From: Candolleomyces eurysporus
Lineage: Eukaryota; Basidiomycota; Agaricomycetes; Agaricales; Psathyrellaceae
Assembly (NCBI GenBank): GCA_027579435.1
Contig: JANBPK010000853.1
Location: forward strand, 62,001-126,000
Direction of reading: 5' to 3'
DNA length: 64,000 nt
This document shows positions 22,413-33,085 of this stretch, piece after piece (the first letter of the stretch is position 1; every line of letters starts with the position of its first letter). Position numbers and translations under genes: made by a program. Under the pieces are notes generated by a model. The model was given only the letters and a program-made list of their open reading frames with translations, did no database searches and was not told the origin of the DNA.

Positions 22413-25117
22413 ATGCTCCGGAACACCACCATGAAAGGGGGGCCAACTCGACGATCCCGACGACAGGCAGGGCTGTGCCCAAGGGTCGCGATTGACGTTG
22501 GCATCCACCTCGGTGCAAACGATCGTCTTTCTCAACTTCCGTTGGAGATCTTGACCATGGTGCGTGCATTTACGTATTCTTCGTGCCGTGAATACCCTAA
22601 CAGTTGCTTCAGATTCTCACCAACCTGCATCCCTTGGAGGTCATGCGCGTTTCAAGGACGTGCAAGGCCTTTCGGAAATTCTTGTACAGTCGAGAGGCCT
22701 CTCGGGCAACGATTTGGAAGCCGGTCCTCGAATCTATCGAAGGCCTCCCCCCCCTGTCCACCAGACTTGACCGAGCCTATGTATATAGCTTGGTTGTACA
22801 ACCGTATTGACTGCCAGGTATATCTTTTCTGCGAAAGCTCTCAGGCGTACACCCTTTAAATCCTTCTCTTCCAGAAATGCGGGACTAACTCCTGGACAAA
22901 CATGATAAAGATCAAGTCCTGTTTTGAGCTTCGCGTGAGTCTATGCGACAGCTGCAAATATAAACAGTTCGTGTTCTCGCCCAATTGTATATGCTTTCCC
23001 TCGACCCACGCCCGTGTCTTTTAGGTTCAAAAGCGTGGATGATCTACTTAATATGGGGTACGACGAAAAGGCTATTACGCCTCTCCCAAAGTACTGTAAG
23101 TTAACTGTGTTCCATCCGCCTGCGTATGCGGATTCTGACAATTTCTTCTCAGGCGTCCAAGGAGAGTGGTCATACCATCTCGATACAGTGGCAACTCTGG
23201 CAGCCGAGTACAAACAACAGCGAGGGGAAAAGGCCAAACAGGTGTGGTGGGAAGAACAGGAACGCTTTTGGAACGACAGAATGGAGGTACGACGAGTCAA
23301 TGCAAAATACCTTGATGTTTGCGATGCTGGACTTACGGTGTTCCCTATAGCATGGTCTTGCCTGCCGTAGCGCCCGCAAATTGGAACACGAAAAATATGA
23401 GGCCAGGCGTTATGAAATGCTCGAGAAAATTAGAGAGGAGCGTGTCAAAAGGTGAATTTAAAAGCGTAGCAAACTGTGTTATATACTAATCTTGCTACCA
23501 TTGGCCTATAGGATGAATGAGAAATTGACAGAGCTCGGTAAGGTCTTTCGGCCAGATCTCTGTCGAAAATGACCATTAAGCGCTTCTCCATAGGTTGGGA
23601 AAAGGAAGCCGAGAGGTACTTGAAGACGGAACCATACAAGTACGTTTACAAGGAGAAACCTTTAACTGATGACGGTAAGATAGTCTATCGAATATCCAGC
23701 ATCTTACTGATCTGTTTCATGAACTAGAATGGGCCGTAATAATGCCAGAACTCACCGCTCTGATGGAAATAGAGCGCGAAAAATTGAGGAAAGAAGAAAT
23801 TGGGGAGCATATCAAGCGACGAATTGACAAATGGCTCAAACCAGCCTTCACAGCCTTCATCCTCTCCCGGCCTCCCAACGAGATTAACCCAAACATTCTG
23901 GAAGTTGCTTTGAGCGATCAGTGGCGGACTGTTTTGTGCACCGAACCGTTCAGCGAAGACTTGACAGAATCCTCGGTTCAGTCGGCAGGTTCGCAAATAC
24001 CTGAATTCGCCCAGTCCTGGCGGAAGGATCGAATCGGACAGCTACTCGAGCTCGTTCGAAAGTCAAAGACATATTCCGGCCAAGAAGTCACAGAGGATGT
24101 TTTACACCTCGCATGTACTATGTTTCGATGCACCAACTGCAAATGTGGCGGTCCTGGAGAAGTGAACACCTACGCCCACACGCTGGTCCACTCTTGCAAT
24201 TTCCTGTGGATGTATAGCCCTATCGTCCAGGTCGCTCCACGAGACGCTAAGCATTTACCGCCACCCGAGTTGCCGGATGATGGGTATAGCGCCAGAAAAA
24301 GACCCATAATCCGCTTATATCGCGAGGAAGAGAGGCATATCCTCACGACCCTCGAGCACGTCGGCATATGGGTTGGTCTCGATCCTCATATCGTGTTTGA
24401 TGACGTTGCCCATGAACACATGCTATCATTATTGGACACCCTGGGTTGGAGTTGCGACACGACTGTAGCCGAGATGGAAGAGCGACAACCTTACGTGGAG
24501 TGTTTTTGTGAATGCTACCACGACCCTAAAAAGCCGCTGTCGCGCAAGATCTATCGGTGGAAGAAAGCGGTGAGTATTATCATTTAATCTATAGGTGAGG
24601 GCTCATGCTGATAGTCCTTCAACCATTGAGATGTACGAATGCAAAGCTCACACTAAAAAGAAGGGAAAACGCCAATGGTTCTCGAAAATGGGCGAAGACG
24701 AGCTTGTTAAATCCGAACAATACGAAGAAGTTAGGCATAGATCAATGCACTTCCAATGCCCCTGGTGCCATAATCACATCAGCATGTACATGTATGACAA
24801 TCATCCAAGCCTTCGCTGGCATGTGTCCAATTGGTGCGTTGAACTTGATCTCATTTGAAGCCAGTGACACAAACAACCCTCGCTTCTCCTTATTCAGCCG
24901 CGCGATTCAAATGCCGTGCCCACCCGAAGTGCAAGAACATGTCAAGAAAATTACGGTACTGGCAAAAGAAGAACCATGGCTTCACTACGAGAAGAGTGTC
25001 CCTCTGGAGGGCGAGCAGCTGGAGGGTTGTCAAATTTGCCGCAAGATTACGGCGGGCGAAAAAGCAGATCAGGACACTAATGAAGGGCAAGACCCCTCAG
25101 AGTCCGATTCCGAGTAG
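22413..25117 (+). CDS. F-box protein with Cys/His clusters (copy B), one frameshift
   Basis: Eleven exons (22413-22559, 22613-22817, 22875-22966, 23025-23095, 23153-23286, 23351-23451, 23512-23537, 23594-23674, 23728-24569, 24631-24833, 24898-25117). Exon 2 is 205 bp where copy C has 204: a run of eight C's at about 22749-22756 adds one base and shifts the frame inside GLPPCPPDL. Every other junction keeps frame; ignoring that base the protein would be about 706 aa. Features: F-box across intron 1 (LSQLPLEILTM / ILTNLHPLEVMRVSRTCKAF), LCDSC, the conserved RRIDKWLKPAFTAFILSRPP block, a FRCTNCKC...HSCNF metal-site-like motif, CPWCHNH zinc finger and CPPEVQEHVKKI tail ending CQICRK. Likely SCF substrate receptor. 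The C-run means either a sequencing error or a recent inactivation. It converges on QO1 with 296 bp between stops. Confidence 0.75.
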
Positions 25118-25413
25118 ATAGTGCCACCGTAATTGCCACAGAAACCTTGCTAGCACCCTACTTATGTACCCAGCATACTAGTCTTGATTGAGCCTCTGTG
25201 TACATGTACGACGATAATCTATTTATTTCATAATCCACGAGTGGCATCGAGGGTTACCAAATTCTGACGACAAATCCTTAAATTTTTTCAGCCAGCAAAT
25301 TTTCAAGTTCGTAACGCGAATTATAATACATTGACGTCAGACTGGACACGTTTTAACAGACAAAGGCCTCGAAACTTGAAGAGAGAATCGGCAAATTCGT
25401 CAATAGTACCTCT
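25118..25413. terminator. shared 3' region of convergent genes
   Basis: This 296-bp stretch lies between the stops of copy B (plus) and QO1 (minus) and should hold both polyadenylation regions. A near-identical stretch lies at 55063-55354 between pseudogene E and QO3, part of the block duplication. No bacterial-type terminator is implied. Confidence 0.4.
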
Positions 25414-27064
25414 TCAGTCGACATCCTTCTCCCAAGCTTCATCCCACCCCAACGCACTCCTATCCCAGTCCGGCCTTGCCTCCTGGCCATTCACAACCCA
25501 TCCCATGTAATCCATCACCATGCCTGCAGCTCGCACGAAAATCGTGCCATCCAACTTCCCGGCTCCTTGATGACTCTCGACTTCCTGACCTGTGCTCGAC
25601 GAGTTGAGGAAAGCACCAACTGCTTTCCCGGCAGGCGTAGTACCATAATGCGTCGCACCGTATAACAAGGTTCGAATAGTCTTGAGGACATGCGCGTCGG
25701 GATGGTACACCGCATCTTGAAGGATCGCAGGCCATGGATTATAATCCTGGTCTTCCTCCACACTCCCCAACGCCGACTTGCTTGAACTCAAGCTGCTTTT
25801 AGGCGGGCGAGGCGTCGCTGTATAGCTCAACAACAACTCTGGATCAATCCTCGGCCTGCCTCTGGCCAGGGTCAAGAGGATAACAGACGAGAGGAACGAC
25901 CGGAGCAAGTTGGCTTTCGACACCGGGTTCTCAAGCGCATGGAGGAAAGGGTTCAAGAACAGGGAAGACGTCACAAGGTGCATGAGGAAGAAGTCGAGTC
26001 GGGGTTTCTTCCCTTTCTTCCCAGTTGCAGCCATAAGGAGAGTCGCAGCCCATATGAACTCTTCGACCTTGGAAGCGAACTCCTTCTCGCCTCCCTTGAG
26101 ATCGATATCGAAGCTCGAGACGAGGTTACGGATCTCTTTGACCCGGTGGGGTTCGACGATCTGCTTGAGTCGGGCGGTGAAGAGGGCGTTGGGATCGTAA
26201 GGCATGACAGGGTGCAGAGCCTCGGAGTCGTACACCTTTCGTAGGATTTCGAGGACCGAAATGCCTGGGACGGCGTTCGAGGATCGGTCAGTCGTGAAGT
26301 TATGGCAATAGACCTCAGGAGTGGTGGGGCTGTGAATTGCCGTTTGCGCGAGACCTGTAGCGACGAGTGTGTCGTTCCCAAATTCGAGGCCGTATCCGAT
26401 CTGGATGATGGGGTGGAGTCTAGAATTATACCAGTAAGAACGATGGAACAGGAAGAGCTAGACTATACTCACGCCCCGCTCATCATCCTCACCAGCATCT
26501 CATTTCCATGATCATTTACAGACTGGTCGAAAACAAATTTCTCCAGTGCGGAACTGGGACCCAGAGCTGCGACTTTCTCTGAGAAGAAAGAGAAATACGC
26601 GCCGTAGGCACTGCGGCAAGTCAGGTCTACAATATGTCATATTCTTAGCCGCGACACTCACCTTTGGTTTCCCAAGTACTGAATCCAATTGCCGTCATTT
26701 ACAGAGATAGTCGAATCCCTCTCCTCCAACACAATAGGCCGCTGAATCTTAGCTTCGACGTCATAAATCTTCTTGAAATGCGACGCCGTGGCTCCCAAGT
26801 CGTACGCGGCCAACAAACTGCCAACCAATGTCATGAACTCGATCTACATGGGATACAACCGACTCACTGGTGACTCAAGTGGTTATGTAGTCCCGCAGAC
26901 CTGAAATAGCAGTGGTGCTTCTCCGCGTCCGTCAAGAGCAACTCTTCGACAGCCTTCTTGGACGCAGCAGTAATCCCAGGAACGTTGATCTGACCCCTTC
27001 GCGTGAGATTGTAGCTAAGACGAGCTGTGTTCGTTATAGTGGCCATTCTGGAGATGTGGTTCAT
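25414..27064 (-). CDS. questin-oxidase-like protein QO1 (AflY family)
   Basis: Four exons on the minus strand (27064-26868, 26817-26662, 26610-26473, 26419-25414) join in frame to 498 aa. The N-terminal part reads HNHLSH / HLLAAYDLGA across intron 1, followed by KIYDVEAKIQRPI and YLGNQ, then FFSEKVAALG and LHPIIQIGYGLEFGNDTLVATGLAQTAIHS (split here only by the reader). This arrangement is that of the questin oxidase / AflY (DUF4243) family, which carries out Baeyer-Villiger-type ring opening of anthraquinone-derived intermediates in fungi. No classical flavin Baeyer-Villiger fingerprint is visible. There is no polyketide synthase nearby, so the substrate is unknown. Two more copies, QO2 and QO3, have the same exon plan. 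The ATG at 27064 precedes a second possible ATG six codons on. Confidence 0.8.
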
Positions 27065-27589
27065 GAATAAAGGATGATAGGACGGGCTCCATGGCCCTAT
27101 ATATCAAGTCTCGGCTCAGGGACTGTCAATTCAACGTCAATCATGACCGTGACAAGTGGAAAGGGTTGAATTACTAAGCCATTGACTAAAAATAGCGCTA
27201 CGCCGTCATGGCGCTCGCCAAGCGCTTCCCTTAGATTCTTACCAGAAAAGAACAAGAGGCTGACAAATGCGGCGTCGTCGTTGACCCAGCCATCCGAACT
27301 CGTGTTCTCCAACTTGGTGCCGGCTGAATAGGAGTGGAAACTGGCCGCTCCTTATGGGGAACTTGTCGTTTATATGAATACGAAAATCAATATGAAGGTG
27401 TCAAGCCTCGTAAAACGCTGACGACGCGTCCGATTATCGGCGAAAGAGATGCTGCGAAGTTTGTAAGCAAATCACACTTAGGAACTCTTAGAACGTGGTT
27501 GGATATCGAGTTGACATCACAGAACGTAAGGACTCCAACCTAAGTCACTGAGCCAGGTGACTCTCACAAAAGCCCAAACAATATCAGCA
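27065..27589. other. QO1 upstream region
   Basis: Promoter-side sequence of QO1. It resembles the regions upstream of QO2 (29606-30100) and QO3 (57007-57500), sharing for example gctgacgacgcgtccgatta. No gene is seen. Confidence 0.5.
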
Positions 27590-27840
27590 AATTTTGTCAT
27601 GTCCAAGCTGGATTTACTGCCCTGTCGTCCAGGTCGCCCCATGAGACGCTGAGCGTTTACCGCCGCCGGAGCTGCCAGATGGTAGGTATAGCGCCAGAAA
27701 AAAATCATAATCCGGTTATATCGCGGGGAGAGGGATACTAGTATCCTCACGGACCTCAAACACGTCGGCATACGGGTTGCAATCCTCATATCACATACTA
27801 TCATCATTGGACGCCCTGGGTTGGAGTCGCGACACATTCT
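27590..27840 (+). pseudogene. F-box copy remnant between QO1 and QO2
   Basis: This short stretch matches the 3' part of copy B exon 9 (around 24215-24465): both carry cgtccaggtcgc, gagacgctgag/agcg, ccgga-type cctcccgatg and accctgggttggagt-like segments in the same order. Deletions and frame breaks leave no ORF. It lies directly before the 3' flank of QO2, exactly where copy B stands relative to QO1, so it marks a tandem duplication of the F-box plus QO unit. Confidence 0.7.
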
Positions 27841-27950
27841 TGAGTTCGTAACGCAAAATATAATACATTGACGTCAAATCAGATACATTTTAACAGACAG
27901 AGGCTTCGAGACTTGAAAAGAGAATCGGCAAGTTCGTTAATAGTACTTCT

Positions 27951-29605
27951 TCAATCGACATCCTTCTCCCAAGCTTCATTCCACCCCAATGCACTCCTAT
28001 CCCAATCTGGCCTCGCCTCCTGGCCATTCACAACCCATCCCATGTAATCCATCACCATGCCTGCAGCTCGCACAAAAATCGTGCCATCCAACTTTCCGGT
28101 TCCTTGATGACTCTCGACTTGCTGACCTGTGCTCGACGAGTTGAGGAAAGCACCAACTGCTTTCCCGGCAGGCGTAGTACCATAATGCGTCGCACCGTAT
28201 AACAAGGTTCGAATAGTCTTGAGGACATGCGCGTCGGGATGGTACACCGCATCTTGAAGGATCGCAGGCCATGGGTTATAATCCTGGTCTTCCTCCACAC
28301 TCCCCAACGCCGACTTGCTTGAACTCAAACTGCTTTTAGGCGGCCGGGGCGTCGCTGTATAGCTCAACAGTAACTCTGGATCGATCCTAGGCCTGCCTCT
28401 GGCCAGGGTCAAGAGGATGACAGATGAGAGGAACGACCGGAGCAAGTTGGCTTTCGACACCGGGTTCTCAAGCGCATGGAGGAAAGGGTTCAAGAACAGG
28501 GAAGACGTCACAAGGTGCATGAGGAAGAAGTCGAGTCGGGGTTTCTTCCCTTTCTTTCCAGTTGCAGCCATAAGGAGAGTCGCAGCCCATATGAACTCTT
28601 CGACCTTGGAAGCAAACTCCTTCTCGCCTCCCTTGATATCGATATCGAAGCTCGAAACAAGGTTACGGATCTCTTTCGCCCGGTCAGGTTCGGCGATTTG
28701 CTTGAGTCGGGTCATGAAGAGGGCGTTGTCACTGGGATCATAGGGCATGACAGGGTGCAAAGCCTCGGAGTCGTACACCTTTCGCAGGATTTCGAGGACC
28801 GAAATGCCTGGGACGGCGAAGTTCGAGGATGGGTCAGTCGTAAAGTTATGGCAATAGACCTCAGGAGTGGTGGGGCTGTGAATTGCCGTTTGCGCGAGAC
28901 CTGTAGCGACGAGTGTGTCGTTCCCAAATTCGAGGCCGTATCCGATCTGAATAATGGGGTGGAGTCTAGAATTGTACCGGTAAGAACGATGGAATTGGAA
29001 GAGCTCGACTATACTCACGCCCCGCTCATCATCCTCACCAGCATCTCGTTTCCATGATCATTCACAGACTTGTCGAAGACAAATTTCTCCAGTGCAGAGC
29101 TGGGACCCAGAGCCGCGACTTTCTCCGAGAAGAAAGAGAAGTACGCGGCGTAGGCGCTACGGCAAGTAAGGGCTGGGATATGTCATGCTTAGGCGTGACA
29201 CTCACCTTTGGTTTCCCAAGTACTGAATCCAATTGCCGTCATTTACAGAGATAGTCGAATCCCTCTCCTCCAATACAATAGGCCGTTGAATTTTAGCTTC
29301 GACGTCATAAATCTTCTTGAAATGGGACGCCGTGGCTCCCAAGTCGTACGCGGCCAACAAACTGCCAACCAACGTCACTAACTCGATCTACATGAGACAC
29401 AAGCAACTCACTGGTGGCTCAAGTGGTTGTGAAATCCCGCAGACCTGAAATAACAGTGGTGTTTTTTCGCGTCGATCAGAAGCAACTCTTCGACAGCCTT
29501 CTTGGACGCAGCAGTAATCCCGGGAACGTTGATTTGGCCCTTTCGTCCGAGGCCGTAGCTAAGAGCTGTGGTCGTTATAGTGGCCATTCTGGAGATGTGG
29601 TTCAT
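27951..29605 (-). CDS. questin-oxidase-like protein QO2 (AflY family)
   Basis: Four exons (29605-29412, 29361-29206, 29156-29019, 28965-27951) give 500 aa, in the same phases as QO1. Motifs are the same: HNHLSH / HLLAAYDLGA across intron 1, YLGNQ at the end of exon 2, LVRMMSGA at the end of exon 3 and IGYGLEFGNDTLVATGLAQ at the start of exon 4. The protein is almost identical to QO1 along exon 4; the most visible differences are short indels near VMPYDP and near DPSSN. Expected role: Baeyer-Villiger-type oxidation of an aromatic polyketide-like substrate (inferred from family only). It is intact. It is transcribed in the same direction as F-box copy C, 786 bp downstream of that gene's stop. 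Confidence 0.8.
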
Positions 29606-30390
29606 GATACGATGGGCTCTATGGGCTTATATACCAAGTCTCGGCTCAAGAACTGTCACTTCGACGTCGATCATGACTGCGATGACCGTAACGATTGGCT
29701 TAAAATAGCGCTACGCCGTGACGCGTGACGGCGCTTGCCAAGCGCTTCCCTTAGATTCTTACCAGGAAAGAACCATAGGAGGCTGACAAATACGGCGTCG
29801 CCGTTGACCCAACAATCCGAACTGGGTTTCCATAACTCGGTGCCGGCTGAGTAGAAACTGACCGGGACCTTGTCGTTCATACGAATATCGATATCAATGA
29901 GGGTGTCAGGCCTCGTAAAGCGCTGACGACGCGTCCGATTACCGGCCAAAGAGATGCTGCGAAATTGTAAGCAAAGATCAGACTTAGAACGTGGTTGGAT
30001 ATCGAATTGACATCACAGAACGTAAGGACTCCAACTTCGGTAATTACTTAGCCAGGTGACTCTCACAAGAAGCCCAAACGATATCAGCAAATTTTGTCAT
30101 TTCCAACCTTGACCGGTTGATAGCTAGCCGCCCAGCCTAATGTAAATGCCTCAGACCAAGATAGTTGGTCCAAGCAGCCGCGAAGACCCTTTCCGCGCAG
30201 TCTGGCTGACTCACTATCCCCTTCCGAATCACTTCAGTCACTCGTTTCCGATCTCGGTATCCGTATTCAGTCGCACTCGAAGCAATTATCGTGTATTTTT
30301 ACAATATATAGATTTGTGAATGTACATCAGTCAAACGACCAGAGTGGTAGGGTGCTAGTGAGGCTTCGACGCCAATTACAGCGACGCTTT
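29606..30390. other. spacer between QO2 and F-box copy C
   Basis: No gene is seen. Nearly the same sequence stands at 57007-57760 between QO3 and pseudogene F, including cgaagaccctttccgcgcagt (here) and cgaagaccctgtccgcgcagt (there). It contains the QO2 promoter and the 3' UTR of copy C. Confidence 0.55.
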
Positions 30391-33085
30391 CTACTCGGAA
30401 TCACAATCTGATTCTTTAGCATTCTTCGAGGTCATCTTACAGCAAATTTGACAAGTGCAATGCTTCTTCCGCACTCCCTTCAGAGAGACACTCGTCTCGT
30501 GGTGAAGCCATGCCCCTTCCTTTGCCAGCACCCTGATTTTCTTGATGTAATCTTTAACGTCTGGTGGGCACGGTTGTTGAATTCCGTGACTAAACAAGCA
30601 GAGACCGAGGTGAGACCATGTTGCTATCTCAGAATGAGACGGAATTTAACATACCATTTAGACATATGCCGGAGAAGGTTTGGTTTTTTGTCAAATAAGT
30701 AGAGGTTGCGATGGTCATGGCACCAAGGGCAGCTCAGATGTGTCGATCTTGGACGCTTGTCCGTTTCGTATTGTTTGCATTTGACTTCCTCGTCTTCGTT
30801 CAGCTTGGAGAACCATTCGCGTTTCTCCTCCTTCTCCGAGTGAGCTTTGCATTCGTAGATCTTCATGGTTGAGTGAGTGTTAGTATCATCCCTTAGCTAT
30901 TGATTCAATAGATAAAACTCACCGCTTTCTTCCACCTAAAAACCCTTCTCGACGGCTTCTTTCCGGGCTTGTGGTAACATTCACAAAGGCACTCAACGTA
31001 AGGCTGTCGTTCTTCCATCTCGGCTGCGGTTGTCTCGCGGCTCCAGCCCAGGGCGTCTAATATGGACAACATGTGCTCATGGGCAACGTCGTCAAAAACG
31101 ATATGAGGATTGAGACCGTCCCATATCCCAACGCGTTTGAGAGCCGTAAGGATGTGCCTTTCCTCTTCACGATATAGCCGAACGATGGGAGGTCTTCTGA
31201 GGTCATCATCAGGGTTTGGCGGCTGCGGAGACGGCACCCACTCAGTGTCCCGTGGAACGACATGGATGCTAGGTTTAGCCACCCACAGGAAATGGCAAGA
31301 GTGAGCCAGCGTGTGGGGGTACGTCAGCACATCCCCCGCCCCTTGGCATATGGTACATCGGAAAATGGTAGAGGCAAGGTGTAATATGTGCTCCGTGACT
31401 TCTTTGTTGGAGTATGCCTTCGAGTGCCGAACGGCCTCAAGGAAATGTTGGATTCTATCTTTTCGCCAGGCTTTGGCAATATCGGAGATTTTCTCACTTG
31501 CCGAATTCACTGAGGATTTTGGCAAGTCTTCGTTGAACGGTTCAGTGCACAGGAGAGTGCGCCATTCATCGCTCATGGCAACGTCGAGAATGTTTGGATT
31601 AATCTCGTTGGGAGGCTGGGAGAGGATGAACTCTGTGAAGGCAGGTTTGAGCCATTTTTCAATTCGCCGCCTGATGTGCTCGCCAATTTCTTGCTGCCTG
31701 AACTTTTCGCGCTCTATTTCCATCAGAGCAATGAGATCGGGCTGGATTACGGTCCATTCTGGACACATAAATGAGTCAGTATGACGCCTAAATTTTACGG
31801 GTGCTGGCTTACCGTCATCACTCAAAGTTACAGCCCTATAAACGAATTTTTTTGGCTCGTTCATAAAATAGCTCCTGGCTTCCCGTTCCCAACCTAAAGG
31901 ATTACTTAGTACTCATTTTTGATCCAAATCTTGCTTATGGGTCTTACCGAGCTCTGTCAATTTCTCCTTCATCCTGTAGGCAAGACAAGATGATGAGTAT
32001 ATGCGAGCTGGACAAAGAATTTGGCCGAGCAGTTATATTCACCGTATGACACGTTGTTTTCTGATTTCCTTGCGCCAGACTTCCGCTTTCTTGTGCTCCA
32101 AGACAATGGCATCGCGGCAGGCAGCACCGTGCTATTGCAAGCATAGTCAGCTAAGAAACAAGGGATATTGTATCGCTTTTTCAAACCTGGATTCTGTCGC
32201 TCCAAAAGACTTCCGTCTCTTCCAGCCAGGCTTCTTTGGTCTTTGGACTTCGCTTCTTTTTGTACTCGGCTGCCAAAGCCGCCACCGTATTGACGTGGCA
32301 CGCCCATTCTTTTCGGACCCAGGCTGTGAAAACTTGTCAGAATCCGCTTAGGCGGGTGAATCCGACACGTTCAACGCACATTGTGTGTGCTCGTATCTTG
32401 GGAGAAGCATGATAATGTCTTTATCGTATCCCATGCCCTCTAGGTCGGTCAAACTTTTGAACCTACCGAACTCAGGGTGTGAGTGCGGGAAAGCATCGAG
32501 TAAAGGACGAGAACACGAACTGTTTGCTCGTGCAGCTTTGGCATAGACTCATCCGGTGCTCGAAAAAAGGGCTGGTAGTTATCTCATCTATCCAACAACT
32601 TGTCCCACATCCCTGAATGCGGAAGGAAGATAGAAAGAATGAGTGACGGGTCCTGAGAGCTTTGGGGGACAGTACGTACCTGGCAGTCGACATAGTCGAA
32701 CAGCAAGGCTATAAACTGTGGCTCGCTCAGGTCTGGTGGGCAAGGAGGAAGGCCTTCAATAGATTCCAGGACTGGCTTCCAAACCGTTGTCTTCGAAGCT
32801 TTTGGATTGAACAGAAATCTTCTAAAGGCCTTGCACGTCCGTGAAACGTTTATGACGTCTATGGGGCCCAAGATGGCGAGTATCTGTGAAGTGAGGCTCA
32901 GGTTACTTTCGATGTGAAGAGTGTACAAATGCACTCACCGTGGTCAAGATCTCCAATGGAAGTTGAGAAAGACGATCGTTAACGCCGAGGCGAACGCCAA
33001 CTTCAATCGCAACGGCAGGGCTCAGCCCTGCTCCGCGTCGAGACCTTCGAGGAGGCGCCTCTTTGGTGGTGGTGCTCCGGGGCAT
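30391..33085 (-). CDS. F-box protein with Cys/His clusters (copy C)
   Basis: Eleven exons on the minus strand (33085-32939, 32883-32680, 32612-32521, 32462-32380, 32323-32187, 32131-32043, 31973-31948, 31893-31813, 31758-30923, 30860-30655, 30589-30391) join in frame to 699 aa. F-box across intron 1 (LSQLPLEILTT / ILAILGPIDVINVSRTCKAF), then GLPPCPPDLSEP, LCQSC, the block RRIEKWLKPAFTEFILSQPP, FRCTIC...HSCHF, CPWCHDHRNLYLF with a later RH, and CPPDVKDYIKKI ending CTCQICC. The Cys/His clusters suggest several bound zinc ions. Likely an SCF substrate receptor with unknown target. This is the best intact member of the B/C/E/F subgroup and the reference for spotting breaks in the others. The codon for a conserved Cys after the zinc finger is split TG/T or TG/C by the last intron in all copies. 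Confidence 0.82.

Noticed and set aside
25910..26244. Plus-strand ORFs over QO1, repeated over QO2 (28417-29057) and QO3 (55821-56458)
   Set aside because: They recur only because the QO exons are duplicated; they lie antisense to well-supported exons.
25414..29605. Polyketide biosynthetic cluster suggested by questin-oxidase-like genes
   Set aside because: No polyketide synthase, transporter or cluster regulator was seen in the window; the duplicates come from block copying, not from a pathway.
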